Both the position numbers and the translations under genes were made by a program. Below are positions 45,814 to 56,035 of a stretch of DNA of 64,000 nt, one piece after another. Under the pieces are notes generated by a model. The model did not search any database and was not told where the DNA came from. It worked only from the letters and a program-made list of their open reading frames with translations. Position 1 is the first letter of the stretch. Each line of letters starts with the position of its first letter. The stretch spans positions 662,934-726,933 of the forward strand of contig NZ_JH594606.1 of the NCBI RefSeq assembly GCF_000243235.1, given 5' to 3'. Source of the DNA: Gillisia limnaea DSM 15749 (GTDB lineage: Bacteria; Bacteroidota; Bacteroidia; Flavobacteriales; Flavobacteriaceae).

Positions 45814-46941
45814 CTAAAATATTCCTGAAACGGACTCCAAAATGGCTTCCCGAATACTTGGATTTGCTCCAGCTGCAAGCGCTATTGAAACGGCCAAACC
45901 TATCATGGCGTAGGAGAAATCCTTAAAGATCATTCTTCCCGCCTTTTTGCGATGTTTCTTACCTTTTTTGTTTCTGGCGAGGCTAATTGCAATTTCCCTA
46001 CCTCCAATAATTCCTAAGAAAACCCAGGTAGTACTCATAGGAACAGTACTAATAAAGAGCTTATAAATTAGCAGGATCACATAGGTTAAATCTACAAGAG
46101 TAGCTGCGCGAACATCAGAAATCCGCACTTTTTCACTAACAACGCTCTGAATCTTATCACCCCTTAAGTAAAACAACAACCCCAATCCGGCAAAAATTGT
46201 TGCAGAAAATATTATAAATTGAAAAGCATCTAATTGCCTCGGTAAGAACACAGCGATATTTGCTCCATCCTGCATCACCCAAACTCCCCATAGCGTTCCA
46301 CTTACAATCCACTGAATTACCGGCCAGCTTTTGTGAAATTTACGGCTTTTGAAATATTTTTTAATGGCATTATAAGAAAGGTACCACACCAGGAAAGACA
46401 GGATAAAAGCTAAAATATAACCAGACCAGGATTTCCATATTACCGAAGTTATTCCGGAAGTATCTGCGCTAAAAACACTTAATATAAGAAAAGTTGTTGA
46501 AACCGGCATTCTTAATCTGGTAAGTATCAGCAGGATCAGGGGTGCGATTATCTGGAAGAAACTGAAATTTACGGGATGTGGATAATTTGTGGTACCATCC
46601 GGCTTCAATAGCCTCTGATAGGTAACATCCCCATCAAAATAAATCCAGCTAAAGGTTACCGTAGCTAGAAAAATCCCTCCTATAAACAGCCACATGATCC
46701 ACCAGGGACGTGCTTTATTGCTTTCAATAAAAGTCCCCAGGGATTGAATACTGTCATTAGCAACCGTTGCATAGGCTGCAAAAAAGAATCCCAACCACAT
46801 CGCTGCCCGGGTATTTCCAGTAAATATTCCTGCCAGCACCAAACCAACTATAACAATTCCCAGGAACGTTTTTTCCTGTACCATAAAGTCCAGGACATTG
46901 AGATATGGACGTGAGCGGTCACTACGATTGTATTTTGCCAT
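45814..46941 (-). CDS. PiT-like inorganic anion permease
   Basis: The protein has 375 residues and about nine to ten membrane helices. Two related motifs lie in opposite halves: YATVANDSIQSLGT with MPVSTTFLILSVFSADTSGI, and WVMQDGANIAVFLPR with VPMSTTWVFLGIIGGREI. The Asn-Asp and Ser-Thr-Thr elements resemble PiT phosphate permeases (GANDxAN and P-STTH), but divergence is high. Phosphate or sulfate are the plausible substrates. It lacks a PhoU-like partner gene next to it. Confidence 0.75.
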   Translation of the reverse strand: MAKYNRSDRSRPYLNVLDFMVQEKTFLGIVIVGLVLAGIFTGNTRAAMWLGFFFAAYATVANDSIQSLGTFIESNKARPWWIMWLFIGGIFLATVTFSWIYFDGDVTYQRLLKPDGTTNYPHPVNFSFFQIIAPLILLILTRLRMPVSTTFLILSVFSADTSGITSVIWKSWSGYILAFILSFLVWYLSYNAIKKYFKSRKFHKSWPVIQWIVSGTLWGVWVMQDGANIAVFLPRQLDAFQFIIFSATIFAGLGLLFYLRGDKIQSVVSEKVRISDVRAATLVDLTYVILLIYKLFISTVPMSTTWVFLGIIGGREIAISLARNKKGKKHRKKAGRMIFKDFSYAMIGLAVSIALAAGANPSIREAILESVSGIF

Positions 46942-47249
46942 CTAGAAAGCTTAAATTGGTTTCAAAAGTATATTGAAAAATTTTAAGCTGCAATATTAAG
47001 TTAATTAAATGCTTCCTATGTTGCCTTAATGTTAAGAATCTCATCAAAAAAACTGGATTTACCTGGCTTAAAATTATTGTATTATAAAAATAAATTCCCA
47101 ATAATTGCCAGTAATATAAAGGAATATAAACCCCTTTTATAATAGGAATGGGATTAATTTAAGAGTATTTAATCAGTTAGATCGATTGGGCTAATAGCAA
47201 AAGGCTGTCCTTTTAAAGACAGCCTTTTGCTTTAAAAATAAAAAAATGT
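46942..47249. other. 308-nt AT-rich spacer, upstream of the PiT-like gene
   Basis: No ORF or RNA gene is recognisable. The left part must hold the promoter of the PiT-like gene; the right end is occupied by the terminator at 47197-47230. Confidence 0.5.
47197..47230 (-). terminator. Terminator of the outer-membrane barrel gene
   Basis: GCAAAAGGCTGTC and GACAGCCTTTTGC form a perfect 13-bp stem with an 8-nt loop, 20 nt after the barrel-gene stop on the minus strand. The T-tract is part of the stem. Confidence 0.75.
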
Positions 47250-48977
47250 TTAAAAATCGAATTTATAGGTAGCACCCGCCATTACCTGAATACCCTGCAC
47301 AGGAAAATTGGACCAGCGCTGATAGCTTTCTCCCAATAAATTATTCCCCCTTGCAAAGATTGAAAGTTGTTCATTGAACCTGTAACCCAAATTAGCATTA
47401 AGGTCCACAAAACTATCTAATGTTATTGTTTGTGTACTTAGGCCATCGACACCCGATAAAAACTGTCTCCTATCTTTACGTTCTCCGGTAAAAAATAAAT
47501 TAGCACCGGCAAACCATTTTTCAGTGATTTGATAATCGGCAAGAATGGAAGCCTTAAAATTTGGCAAATTCCAGGCTTCTTCTTCAAATTCTGAAGTATA
47601 ACTAAAAACAGTCGCATTTAATCCCAATCTAAAATTACGTTTAACATCTACATTGAGTTCCCCAAAAAAGGAAGCTGTTTTAACATCATCATAAACTACC
47701 CCAAAGGAATTTCCATAGCTATAATCCTGAGGATTTAAATCATTGGTCAAATTATTTTGAAAAAGCGCTTTATTGATTTCAGACATATAACTTCCTCTAA
47801 AGTTATATGCTATGCTGTTGGTAAGCTTTCCCTTGGCACCAAGATATGCATCAAACGGCTTATCTGTTGGGAGCATATTCAAAGTAGGAGAAACATAGGG
47901 ATTCTCCTGGGCGAATTTATAGTAAGTATTCTGTTTTAACCCACCTTCTAAACCGGCATACGGAATAAAATAATCTCCAGCCAACCGGTAACTGGCCGTT
48001 ACTTGTGGATAGATATAAAAATTGTTATCAGAGTTTTCTGCGTCCAGCCCATATACAAATGAGGCTCCCAAATTTAATGTAAGATCATCTCTTAAGATCA
48101 ATAAACTAGGTGTGATCCCAAAAATCATCTGAGTATAATTTATTTCTTCGGAAGTATTAAAGCTTCGGTTGAAATTTCCATTCAGGACATCTGCAAAAAT
48201 TACTGTATTGATGAGTTCATCGGCAATATTGATCTCAAAATTTGCGTCTGCCTTAAAGTTATGTTCTATGGAATTATAAGAATCTCCAAAATAACGATAG
48301 TTGGCTTTTGCCGTTTCCAAAAACGAATCATAAAGCTCCAACTCCCCTCCCACCAACGCTGAATAATAGTTTTGTGTAGGATCTATGCTATTCAAAAATT
48401 CATTTGAATAATTCCTTCCTTCAGGGAGCCCATACCAGTTGAATAACTGATGTTGCAACCCAAGTTCCGTCTTCCAGGAGCTTTTTCGGTTTCTGGAATT
48501 ATAATTCAAATTTAGTTCTGTATTATAGAAGGTGTCATCCAGCAACACTTCTTCTATTCCACCCTGAGATGAATTATGAGTGAGAAAAATTCCGAAGTTA
48601 TCACTTCTATTCACTTCAAGATTGCTGTAAAATTCTGCCAGGATATTGGAATAAGTTCCAAAACCCAAGGTCGCATAATTATTAAAAAGTTTTACTCTTT
48701 TTTCGCGCTCTACCTTTGTTGCCTGGCCTTTGGAAGGGGTAAAAGTAGACGCTACCGGTACCGAGAAAATACTGTATTTAACAGGTTTTTTCTCCAAACT
48801 TACAGAATCGCCTAATTTAGGGGTTTCTTTTATTTTGAATGCATCACTTACAGATGGGGTGTAAGGTTTCACCACAATCACCGTTTCGCTGCCCAAAGGT
48901 TTATCCTGGGCAAACAATGCCGATGTAAGTAAAAATGAAATTAAAAACAGGCTTCTTTTGTATGAAAGAATTTGCAT
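47250..48977 (-). CDS. TonB-receptor-like outer-membrane beta-barrel
   Basis: The protein has 575 residues with a signal peptide (1-23, LFAQ). There is no plug domain. After about 75 residues with the phrase VIVVKPYTPSVSDAFKIKETPKLGDSV, alternating strands run to the terminal YKFDF, with Phe as last residue, the outer-membrane insertion signal. The sequence RFNEQLSIFARGNNLLGESYQRW is like the end of TonB-dependent receptors. It is 32 nt downstream of the TPR gene, and this pair with ftsE nearby is a recurrent flavobacterial arrangement. Likely part of an envelope complex. Confidence 0.82.
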   Translation of the reverse strand: MQILSYKRSLFLISFLLTSALFAQDKPLGSETVIVVKPYTPSVSDAFKIKETPKLGDSVSLEKKPVKYSIFSVPVASTFTPSKGQATKVEREKRVKLFNNYATLGFGTYSNILAEFYSNLEVNRSDNFGIFLTHNSSQGGIEEVLLDDTFYNTELNLNYNSRNRKSSWKTELGLQHQLFNWYGLPEGRNYSNEFLNSIDPTQNYYSALVGGELELYDSFLETAKANYRYFGDSYNSIEHNFKADANFEINIADELINTVIFADVLNGNFNRSFNTSEEINYTQMIFGITPSLLILRDDLTLNLGASFVYGLDAENSDNNFYIYPQVTASYRLAGDYFIPYAGLEGGLKQNTYYKFAQENPYVSPTLNMLPTDKPFDAYLGAKGKLTNSIAYNFRGSYMSEINKALFQNNLTNDLNPQDYSYGNSFGVVYDDVKTASFFGELNVDVKRNFRLGLNATVFSYTSEFEEEAWNLPNFKASILADYQITEKWFAGANLFFTGERKDRRQFLSGVDGLSTQTITLDSFVDLNANLGYRFNEQLSIFARGNNLLGESYQRWSNFPVQGIQVMAGATYKFDF

Positions 48978-49009
48978 ATAGAAGTTCTTAAAAATTAGTT
49001 GGAAAAATA

Positions 49010-52000
49010 TTAGTTTTGGGTCTCTACAGAAGCGTTTGTTTTCGCTTCCATGGCTTTGATCTTCTTCAATTCTGCTTTAGCTTCCTGAACCACATCGGGA
49101 AATTCCCCGAAATTCTTGATAACATTATCCAGAATATAGGTTGCCTGATACGCATCTTTTAAAGCATAGAAATTTTTGGCCATTAGAACAAGGCCTTTTG
49201 CTCCATAAAATTTGTACCCGGAATAATCCTTTGCCAGTTTTTGAACAGATTCATTGGAAGCTTTAAAATTGCTGTCTTTATTTTTAAAGTACGCATCATA
49301 ATAAAGCGCCTCTGCAGCCATTTCACCGGTGGCAATTTTCAACACCTCGGCATAAGCAGTTTTTGCGCGGCTTTCATTTCCGGTTTCAAATGCAGAACGG
49401 GCGATGATAATCTGGGCATCGCTTCGTACGTTGTTTTCAATTGTTTTATCGGCTAAAACTTTTTCGGCATAGCTTACAGATTGGTTGAAATCTTTCAGTT
49501 CATAATAAGACTTCATCAAATTAGACTGTGCATAAATAACATTTTGTGCAAAATCTGCTTCGTTTTCCAATCGTTTGAGCAATGGAATAGCATCTTTATA
49601 ATTTCTTTTTTCAAGATAGATCTGGGATAACCTTGCAAGCGCCTGTTCAGAAAATTCATTTCTGGGTTTCTCCACCACAAATCTATAATTGCTAACGGCT
49701 TTATCTTTTTGATCTTCCCTGAAATAGATCTGTGCCAGATAAAAATTACTTTTTAGGGCGTTTAATCCTTTAGGGAAACTATTAAGGTATTTTTCAAATC
49801 CGGTTTTAGCGGCAGCGGTATTGTTGTTTAAGTATTGTTTTTCTGCAGCTTCAAAAGAGGTATTATCAAGATCGGCATCGGTAACCTCTACGAAATCCAC
49901 ATTTTTAACCCAGGCGGCATACTCATCTGTTCTTCCTATATCTATATAAACCAGCCTTGCGGTTGAAACGGCCTGCATAGATTCTGGAGAGTTAGGAAAA
50001 TCGGCAACTACTTTTTTAAATCGCTCCAAAGCTTTGTCAGATTGGTTCGCATTGTAATGGACCAAACCTTGTTTGAGCATTGCTGCGGGAACAAAGGCAC
50101 TTCCGGGAACATCACGAATCAACCTGTTATAAGTTTCCAGGGCTCTGGTTGTATTTTCCATGGCCAGATAGGTATTCCCAAGTTCATATAAAGCATCATC
50201 GCGATATGAGGAACGCGGATATTTGTTGATAAATCCGCCCAGGTCCTGAATTTTACTGTCATTTCTGTCTACAAAGCCATAACTTATCGCTTTTTGGTAT
50301 GCTGCATAATCGGTATTTCCAATGTTCATTTGTATAGCCTTATCATAGGCTTCCATTGCAGGCCAATATTTACTGGTCACAAAATAAGTATCTCCAAGCC
50401 GGGTGTAAGCATCATTTCTTCTTGCCTTATCCTTATCGGCATTTCCGGCAAATCGGTTAAAAAATTCAATGGCCCTGTCGTATTCTTTTTGTTTAAAATA
50501 AGAATATGCAATGTTGTAATCCAGGTTCTCCATTTCCGGAGTTCCGCGGGCAGCACTCATTCCTGCAAACTCCCTATATCCTACCAAAGCCTCTTGCATC
50601 CGGTTTACATTGAAATCGCTTTCAGCTTTCCAGAAAGTAGCTTTTGCAGTGATAACCGGGTCTCTGCGTTCGGTTAAAGATTTATCAAAATTTTTGCTTG
50701 CTTCTGTGTATTTTCCTTCGTTATAAAGTTCCAAACCATAATAGTAAGCCACTTTTTGATAAGCCACCTTATCGCTAAAATTCCTGTTATTCTCCAACAG
50801 GTTCATGGCTTCCTGGTAATTTTTAGACGTGATAAAAGAATCTATCAGTAAGGTTTCCATCTCATCTCTGGCAGGAGATTCTGGATATTTTTCAAGATAT
50901 GAAAGCAAAACACGGGACGGACTGGTATAACTGTTCCCAATCTCGTAACTAAGCTTTGCATAATTTAAAAAGGCATCTTCCTGAATCTTGGGGTCAAAAT
51001 CCATTTCACTTGCATTCTTAAAGGCGTTCAAAGCCTGTTGTTTCTGATCTAAATTAAGGTAAGATTGTGCTAAGTGATAATAGGCATTTTGGGCAATCGC
51101 GTTTTTCCCTTCTATTATTTTATTGAATTCTGAAATAGCACTTTGATAATCCCCTTGTTTGTAATATGCATATCCCAATTGATAATAGTCGGTATTCGTC
51201 CATTTTCCCTGAAGCCCTTTATATTCTTTTAAATAAGGAATCGCTTTCTCATATTGTTCTAAATTGAAATAGCTTTCTCCTATTATTTTATTAAGCTGGG
51301 AGATTTCATTTCTGTTAGCCTTTGGAAGTTGTTCCAGGCCTAACTCAATGGCCTTTTCAAAATCTCCAAGTTTAAAATTCATATCGCTCTGGAAGTAGGA
51401 AAGATTTTCAGAATAGCGGTCATCCCCTTTTACTTCTTCAAAAAGCACATTGGCTTCTTCATAATCGTCTCCTTCATAAGCCATATATCCAAGATAATAT
51501 TTTGCCTGCGCACCATATTCCTTAGAATCCCGAACCCTGTTAAAATAGGTTTGAGCCTCCTCAAATTGTTTCGATGAAAAATAGGCATATCCGTTATTGA
51601 AGTAAAAACGTTCCCGCTCTGCACGGCTCATCGCCTTTTCATCTACCCGATCATACCATCTTCTGGCAAGGGAATATTTTCCGGTTTGAAAATAATAATC
51701 GGCTACATCTACAAAAGCCGAATTTCTCTTGGTACTGGTAGGATATCGCTCTACAAAATTCTGCATCAGGTCATCTGCTCCGGGCTGGCCCAACCTAACA
51801 GCAGCATTTGCGATGTAATAGGCGCAATCTGATTCAATTTTCTCATCATCTGTCTCATCCTTCACATCATCAAAGAGATTTTGTGCAGCCAGATATTGCT
51901 GATTGTTGTAGAGCTCCAGCGCACGGTTAAATTTAACCAGGCTATTGGTGTAAATTGCCGACTGTTGTGCGAAAAGAGAGGTTATAGAAAGAAAAAAAAC

Positions 52001-52027
52001 AACAATTAGTGGGGCTTTATTCTGTGT
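49010..52027 (-). CDS. Large exported TPR-repeat protein
   Basis: From MTQNKAPLIVVFFLSITSLFAQQ the protein has 1005 residues, with a signal peptide and then about 20 tetratricopeptide repeats through to residue 980. The units are seen as Y-x-A-x-x-x-F / A-x-Y-x-x-A patterns (such as FNRALELYNNQQYLAAQNLFDDVKD). It is a periplasmic scaffold. Being paired with the barrel gene, it may hold an outer-membrane complex. Its start is 167 nt from that of the divergent ftsE gene. Confidence 0.88.
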   Translation of the reverse strand, partial: TQNKAPLIVVFFLSITSLFAQQSAIYTNSLVKFNRALELYNNQQYLAAQNLFDDVKDETDDEKIESDCAYYIANAAVRLGQPGADDLMQNFVERYPTSTKRNSAFVDVADYYFQTGKYSLARRWYDRVDEKAMSRAERERFYFNNGYAYFSSKQFEEAQTYFNRVRDSKEYGAQAKYYLGYMAYEGDDYEEANVLFEEVKGDDRYSENLSYFQSDMNFKLGDFEKAIELGLEQLPKANRNEISQLNKIIGESYFNLEQYEKAIPYLKEYKGLQGKWTNTDYYQLGYAYYKQGDYQSAISEFNKIIEGKNAIAQNAYYHLAQSYLNLDQKQQALNAFKNASEMDFDPKIQEDAFLNYAKLSYEIGNSYTSPSRVLLSYLEKYPESPARDEMETLLIDSFITSKNYQEAMNLLENNRNFSDKVAYQKVAYYYGLELYNEGKYTEASKNFDKSLTERRDPVITAKATFWKAESDFNVNRMQEALVGYREFAGMSAARGTPEMENLDYNIAYSYFKQKEYDRAIEFFNRFAGNADKDKARRNDAYTRLGDTYFVTSKYWPAMEAYDKAIQMNIGNTDYAAYQKAISYGFVDRNDSKIQDLGGFINKYPRSSYRDDALYELGNTYLAMENTTRALETYNRLIRDVPGSAFVPAAMLKQGLVHYNANQSDKALERFKKVVADFPNSPESMQAVSTARLVYIDIGRTDEYAAWVKNVDFVEVTDADLDNTSFEAAEKQYLNNNTAAAKTGFEKYLNSFPKGLNALKSNFYLAQIYFREDQKDKAVSNYRFVVEKPRNEFSEQALARLSQIYLEKRNYKDAIPLLKRLENEADFAQNVIYAQSNLMKSYYELKDFNQSVSYAEKVLADKTIENNVRSDAQIIIARSAFETGNESRAKTAYAEVLKIATGEMAAEALYYDAYFKNKDSNFKASNESVQKLAKDYSGYKFYGAKGLVLMAKNFYALKDAYQATYILDNVIKNFGEFPDVVQEAKAELKKIKAMEAKTNASVETQN

Positions 52028-52194
52028 CATTAAATAATTTTTAGGTTGATCAATCAAAGATACTTAAACACTCATTTCATAACGCAACTTCAACGTGATA
52101 ATTATGTTAATGTAGAAAAAAGTAGCAATGCACTTTATGAAAACTGTATATTTACCCAAAATTTTACCCTTTTCAATCCGAAACCCCACAACCT

Positions 52195-52878
52195 ATGTCT
52201 GAAATTGTTCTGGAATTAAAAAATGCTGCGATCTATCAACGGGAAAGCCTTATTTTATCTGAAGTTGATGTTTCAATCTACAAAGGAGATTTTGTTTATT
52301 TAATTGGAAAGACCGGAACCGGAAAAAGTAGTTTTATGAAAACCCTTTACGGGGATCTTCCCTTAACCGAAGGCGAAGGAACTATTGTAGATTACAATTT
52401 GCGAACCTTGAAAGAAAAGGACATTCCGTTCCTACGACGGAAACTTGGGGTAGTTTTTCAGGATTTCAAACTTTTAAACGACCGGAATGTTCGTGACAAC
52501 CTTATGTTTGTATTAAAGGCAACAGGCTGGAAGGAAAAGCAATCTATAGATAAACGCATAGATGATGTTCTGGACAAAGTGGGAATGAAAACCAAAGGTT
52601 TCAAGTTTCCATACCAGCTTTCGGGAGGAGAACAACAAAGAATCGCAATTGCCAGGGCCTTGCTTAACGACCCGGAATTGATCCTTGCCGATGAACCTAC
52701 AGGAAACCTGGATCCACAAACTTCTGTAGAGGTAATGGAAGTACTTCAGGAAATAAGCAAAAACGGAAATACCATTTTAATGGCTACCCACGATTATGCC
52801 TTATTGCTGAAATATCCTTCAAAAACACTGAAATGTGATGGAGAGCGGGTATTTGAGGTAGTGCAGAAAAGCCTTTAA
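52195..52878 (+). CDS. ftsE: Cell-division ATPase FtsE
   Basis: The protein has 227 residues. Walker A is GKTGTGKSS, the signature LSGGEQQR, and Walker [13 protein letters not shown] with the D-loop following, then the H-loop in ATHDYAL. FtsE with FtsX controls peptidoglycan hydrolases at the septum. The ftsX gene is not next to it; the FtsX-like permease at 39111-40346 is of the LolC/E type, so it is not a good candidate partner. Confidence 0.88.
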   Translation: MSEIVLELKNAAIYQRESLILSEVDVSIYKGDFVYLIGKTGTGKSSFMKTLYGDLPLTEGEGTIVDYNLRTLKEKDIPFLRRKLGVVFQDFKLLNDRNVRDNLMFVLKATGWKEKQSIDKRIDDVLDKVGMKTKGFKFPYQLSGGEQQRIAIARALLNDPELILADEPTGNLDPQTSVEVMEVLQEISKNGNTILMATHDYALLLKYPSKTLKCDGERVFEVVQKSL

Positions 52879-52934
52879 AAACTTAATTCAGGAGTAAATT
52901 TTTCCTTTTTCCCGATTATCGATATTTTTTTCAT

Positions 52935-52971
52935 AAAAAAAACCCGGACTCTTTTTAGAATCCGGGTTTTT
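52935..52971. terminator. Bidirectional terminator between ftsE and typA
   Basis: AAAACCCGGA and TCCGGGTTTT form a 10-bp stem with a 12-nt loop, flanked by A-run on the left and T-run on the right. It serves both convergent genes. Confidence 0.85.
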
Positions 52972-52988
52972 CTGTAATTGAATTTGTA

Positions 52989-54788
52989 TTAATTTATCTT
53001 GTTGCGTTTGCGCTCATTTTCGGTTAAATAAACCTTACGCAATCTTATGAAATGAGGAGTAACCTCAACATATTCATCTTTTTGTATAAATTCTAAAGCC
53101 TCTTCCAGGGAAAATTTTACCGCTGGAACAATCTTAGCTTTATCATCGGCTCCTGAAGAACGTACGTTAGACATCTTTTTGGTCTTGGTAATATTTACCG
53201 CGATATCATCCTGACGGGAATTTTCTCCAATTACCTGTCCTTCATAGATATCTTCTCCCGGTTCAACAAAAAACCGACCTCTGTCCTGTAATTTATCGAT
53301 AGAATAAGGAATCGCTTTTCCTCTTTCCATAGAGATAAGAGAACCGTTCTGTCTTTCAGGAATTCCACCTTTTAAAGGTTGGTATTCTTTAAACCTGTGA
53401 GCCATAATTGCTTCCCCGGCAGTAGCCGTTAACAATTGATTTCTCATTCCTATAATTCCACGTGATGGGATCATAAATTGAATGATCATTCGTTCGCCTT
53501 TGGTTTCCATGCTTAAAAGTTCCCCTTTACGAATGGTTACCATTTCTACGGCTTTTCCCGAAACATTTTCAGGAAGATCTATCGTAAGTTCTTCAACCGG
53601 CTCACATTTCACACCGTCAATTTCACGTATGATTACCTGTGGCTGTCCAATTTGCATTTCATAGCCTTCTCTTCTCATGGTCTCGATCAATACCGAAAGG
53701 TGCATGATTCCACGTCCGTAAACCAAAAACTTATCGGCACTACCGGTTTCTTCCATCCTTAAAGCAAGGTTTTTCTCCAGCTCTTTGGTCAAACGATCTT
53801 TGATATGTCGCGAAGTCACAAACTTACCATCCTGTCCGAAGAAAGGAGAATCGTTAATGGTGAAAAGCATACTCATCGTAGGCTCATCGATAGCGATTGT
53901 TTTCAATCCTTCCGGATTTTCGATATCTGCAACGGTATCTCCAATCTCAAAACCTTCAAGACCCACCAATGCACAAATATCTCCTGCAACAACTTCTTTT
54001 ACTTTTAATTTTCCTAAACCTTCAAAAGTAAAAAGTTCTTTAATTCTTGTCTTTTTAATGCTGCCATCACGTTTTACCAACGCAACCTGCATTCCTTCTT
54101 TTAGGGTTCCTCTTTGAAGACGACCAATTGCGATACGACCTGTAAATGAAGAGAAATCCAATGAGGTGATCAACATTTGGGGAGATCCTTCGTGGATTAT
54201 AGGGGCAGGAATATGATCCAATACCATTTCCAACAAAGGTTCAATACTATCGGTTTTCACATTAGGATCGTTACTCATCCAGTTATTTAAAGCGGACCCA
54301 TACACTGTTGGGAAATCAAGTTGCCACTCTTCGGCACCCAATTCGTACATTAAATCGAAAACTTTTTCGTGCACTTCTTCCGGAGTACAGTTTGGTTTAT
54401 CTACTTTATTGATAACCACACACGGTTTCAACCCAAGGTTTATCGCCTTTTGAAGAACAAAACGTGTTTGTGGCATAGGACCTTCAAAGGCATCCACTAG
54501 AAGCAGAACACCATCGGCCATATTTAATACCCGTTCGACCTCACCACCAAAATCGGCGTGACCAGGAGTATCAATAATATTGATTTTAGTATCTTTATAT
54601 ACTACAGAAACATTCTTGGAAGTAATAGTAATACCGCGTTCTCTTTCAAGATCGTTACTATCCAGAATAAGATCTCCTGTATTTTCATTGTCGCGGAAAA
54701 GGTGGCAATGGTACATAATTTTATCAACCAGGGTAGTTTTCCCGTGATCAACGTGTGCAATAATTGCAATGTTTTTAATAGCTGTCAT
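52989..54788 (-). CDS. typA: Ribosome-associated GTPase TypA/BipA
   Basis: The protein has 599 residues. G1 is [10 protein letters not shown]2 includes [12 protein letters not shown]3 DTPGHADF, G4 NKVDKP. The EF-G-like domains and the TypA-specific C-terminal domain are present ([62 protein letters not shown]). TypA aids ribosome assembly under stress and cold. Divergent from kdsA. Confidence 0.96.
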   Translation of the reverse strand: MTAIKNIAIIAHVDHGKTTLVDKIMYHCHLFRDNENTGDLILDSNDLERERGITITSKNVSVVYKDTKINIIDTPGHADFGGEVERVLNMADGVLLLVDAFEGPMPQTRFVLQKAINLGLKPCVVINKVDKPNCTPEEVHEKVFDLMYELGAEEWQLDFPTVYGSALNNWMSNDPNVKTDSIEPLLEMVLDHIPAPIIHEGSPQMLITSLDFSSFTGRIAIGRLQRGTLKEGMQVALVKRDGSIKKTRIKELFTFEGLGKLKVKEVVAGDICALVGLEGFEIGDTVADIENPEGLKTIAIDEPTMSMLFTINDSPFFGQDGKFVTSRHIKDRLTKELEKNLALRMEETGSADKFLVYGRGIMHLSVLIETMRREGYEMQIGQPQVIIREIDGVKCEPVEELTIDLPENVSGKAVEMVTIRKGELLSMETKGERMIIQFMIPSRGIIGMRNQLLTATAGEAIMAHRFKEYQPLKGGIPERQNGSLISMERGKAIPYSIDKLQDRGRFFVEPGEDIYEGQVIGENSRQDDIAVNITKTKKMSNVRSSGADDKAKIVPAVKFSLEEALEFIQKDEYVEVTPHFIRLRKVYLTENERKRNKIN

Positions 54789-54934
54789 ATAAAAGCCTCA
54801 TTTTTAAGGCTGCAAAAGTACTGCTATTTATTCGAATTTACTATTCTCATTTTATTTAATTCCATAATTACCCAAAACGACTCGGGTTACAGGGCCTAAC
54901 TACCTTCCGGGCCCTGCATTAATGTTTTTTGTAA

Positions 54935-54965
54935 TTGTTCCACCCGTTTAATTAATTTATCTTTG
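54935..54965 (+). promoter_or_regulatory. kdsA promoter
   Basis: TTG at 54935-54937, a 20-nt spacer and TATCTTTG at 54958-54965 form a full Bacteroidota-type promoter (TTG / TAnnTTTG). The start codon follows 19 nt later. Confidence 0.65.
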
Positions 54966-54984
54966 TACGCTTAATAAGTTACTA

Positions 54985-55803
54985 ATGAGACTCGAAAAAA
55001 TCCCGCAATTACAACATGTCAATTCCAACAACTTCTTCCTTTTAGCAGGTCCTTGCGCCATTGAAGGCGAAGAAATGGCATTGCGAATTGCCGAAAAAGT
55101 TCTTGAAATAACCGATAAACTCCAAATTCCTTATGTTTTCAAAGGCTCCTTTAAAAAAGCCAACCGAAGCCGGATTGACAGTTTTAGTGGAATTGGTGAT
55201 GAAAAAGCCTTAAAAATTCTTCGGAAGGTTTCCGAAACTTTTAAAATCCCTACCGTTACCGATATTCATGAAACGAGCGATGCAGCACTAGCAGCAGAAT
55301 ATGTTGATATTCTGCAAATCCCGGCCTTTTTGGTACGCCAAACAGATCTTGTTGTAGCAGCAGCAAATACCGGAAAAGTGGTAAACCTTAAAAAAGGCCA
55401 GTTTATGAGTCCGGAAAGCATGAAACACGCCGTAACCAAGGTAACCGATTGCAATAATGAACAGGTGATGATCACAGATCGCGGAACGATGTTCGGATAC
55501 CAAGATATGATCGTCGATTTTCGGGGAATACCTACCATGCGTGAATTTGCACCTACCGTTCTGGACGTTACGCACTCCCTGCAACAACCCAACCAGAGCA
55601 GCGGCGTTACCGGCGGAAGGCCGGATATGATTGAAACCATTGCCCGGGCAGGGATCGCAAACAATGTGGATGGGTTGTTTATTGAAACCCATTATGATCT
55701 TTCCGTTGCAAAAAGTGATGCTGCAAATATGCTGGATTTGAAATATCTGGAAAAGCTTCTTAGCAATTTGGTGGCGATAAGAAAAACGGTTAATTTATTA
55801 TAA
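54985..55803 (+). CDS. kdsA: 3-deoxy-8-phosphooctulonate synthase
   Basis: The protein has 272 residues. It joins arabinose-5-phosphate and phosphoenolpyruvate to Kdo-8-phosphate for lipopolysaccharide. Landmarks are LLAGPCAIEGEE, FKGSFKKANRSRIDSFSG, VTDIHETSDA, FLVRQTDLVVAAANTGKVVNLKKGQFM, DRGTMFGYQDMIVDFRG and VTGGRPDMIETIARA. The Cys in GPCAIE marks the metal-dependent class. The last 109 nt of the gene recur at 59913-60021 with two changes. Confidence 0.96.
   Translation: MRLEKIPQLQHVNSNNFFLLAGPCAIEGEEMALRIAEKVLEITDKLQIPYVFKGSFKKANRSRIDSFSGIGDEKALKILRKVSETFKIPTVTDIHETSDAALAAEYVDILQIPAFLVRQTDLVVAAANTGKVVNLKKGQFMSPESMKHAVTKVTDCNNEQVMITDRGTMFGYQDMIVDFRGIPTMREFAPTVLDVTHSLQQPNQSSGVTGGRPDMIETIARAGIANNVDGLFIETHYDLSVAKSDAANMLDLKYLEKLLSNLVAIRKTVNLL
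55685..55793 (+). repeat. Left copy of the kdsA-tail direct repeat
   Basis: These 109 bases of kdsA match 59913-60021 with two mismatches. After this point the sequences diverge into VNLL-stop here and VNNL-stop in the other copy. Confidence 0.9.
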
Positions 55804-56035
55804 TATTTCACCTTTATCAAATAGCAGGATCCTGTAAATTCGGGATTCTGCTATAATTGGCTGGGATTCTCCAAGGATACAAATCCAGGGTTTGCTCCAT
55901 TTTCACATCTTATTATTTTGTTACAGGACCTCTGTAATACATCAAAAACCCTATCAACCATCATTTGTTAATTTTCTGATTTCTTTTACTTTAGTCATAA
56001 TTAATCAGTAATTTATCTATTTTCAAAATTCCTAT

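Noticed and set aside
55266-55692. Antisense ORFs of 132-134 codons within kdsA
   Set aside because: These come from the codon structure of kdsA on the other strand and show no protein family features.
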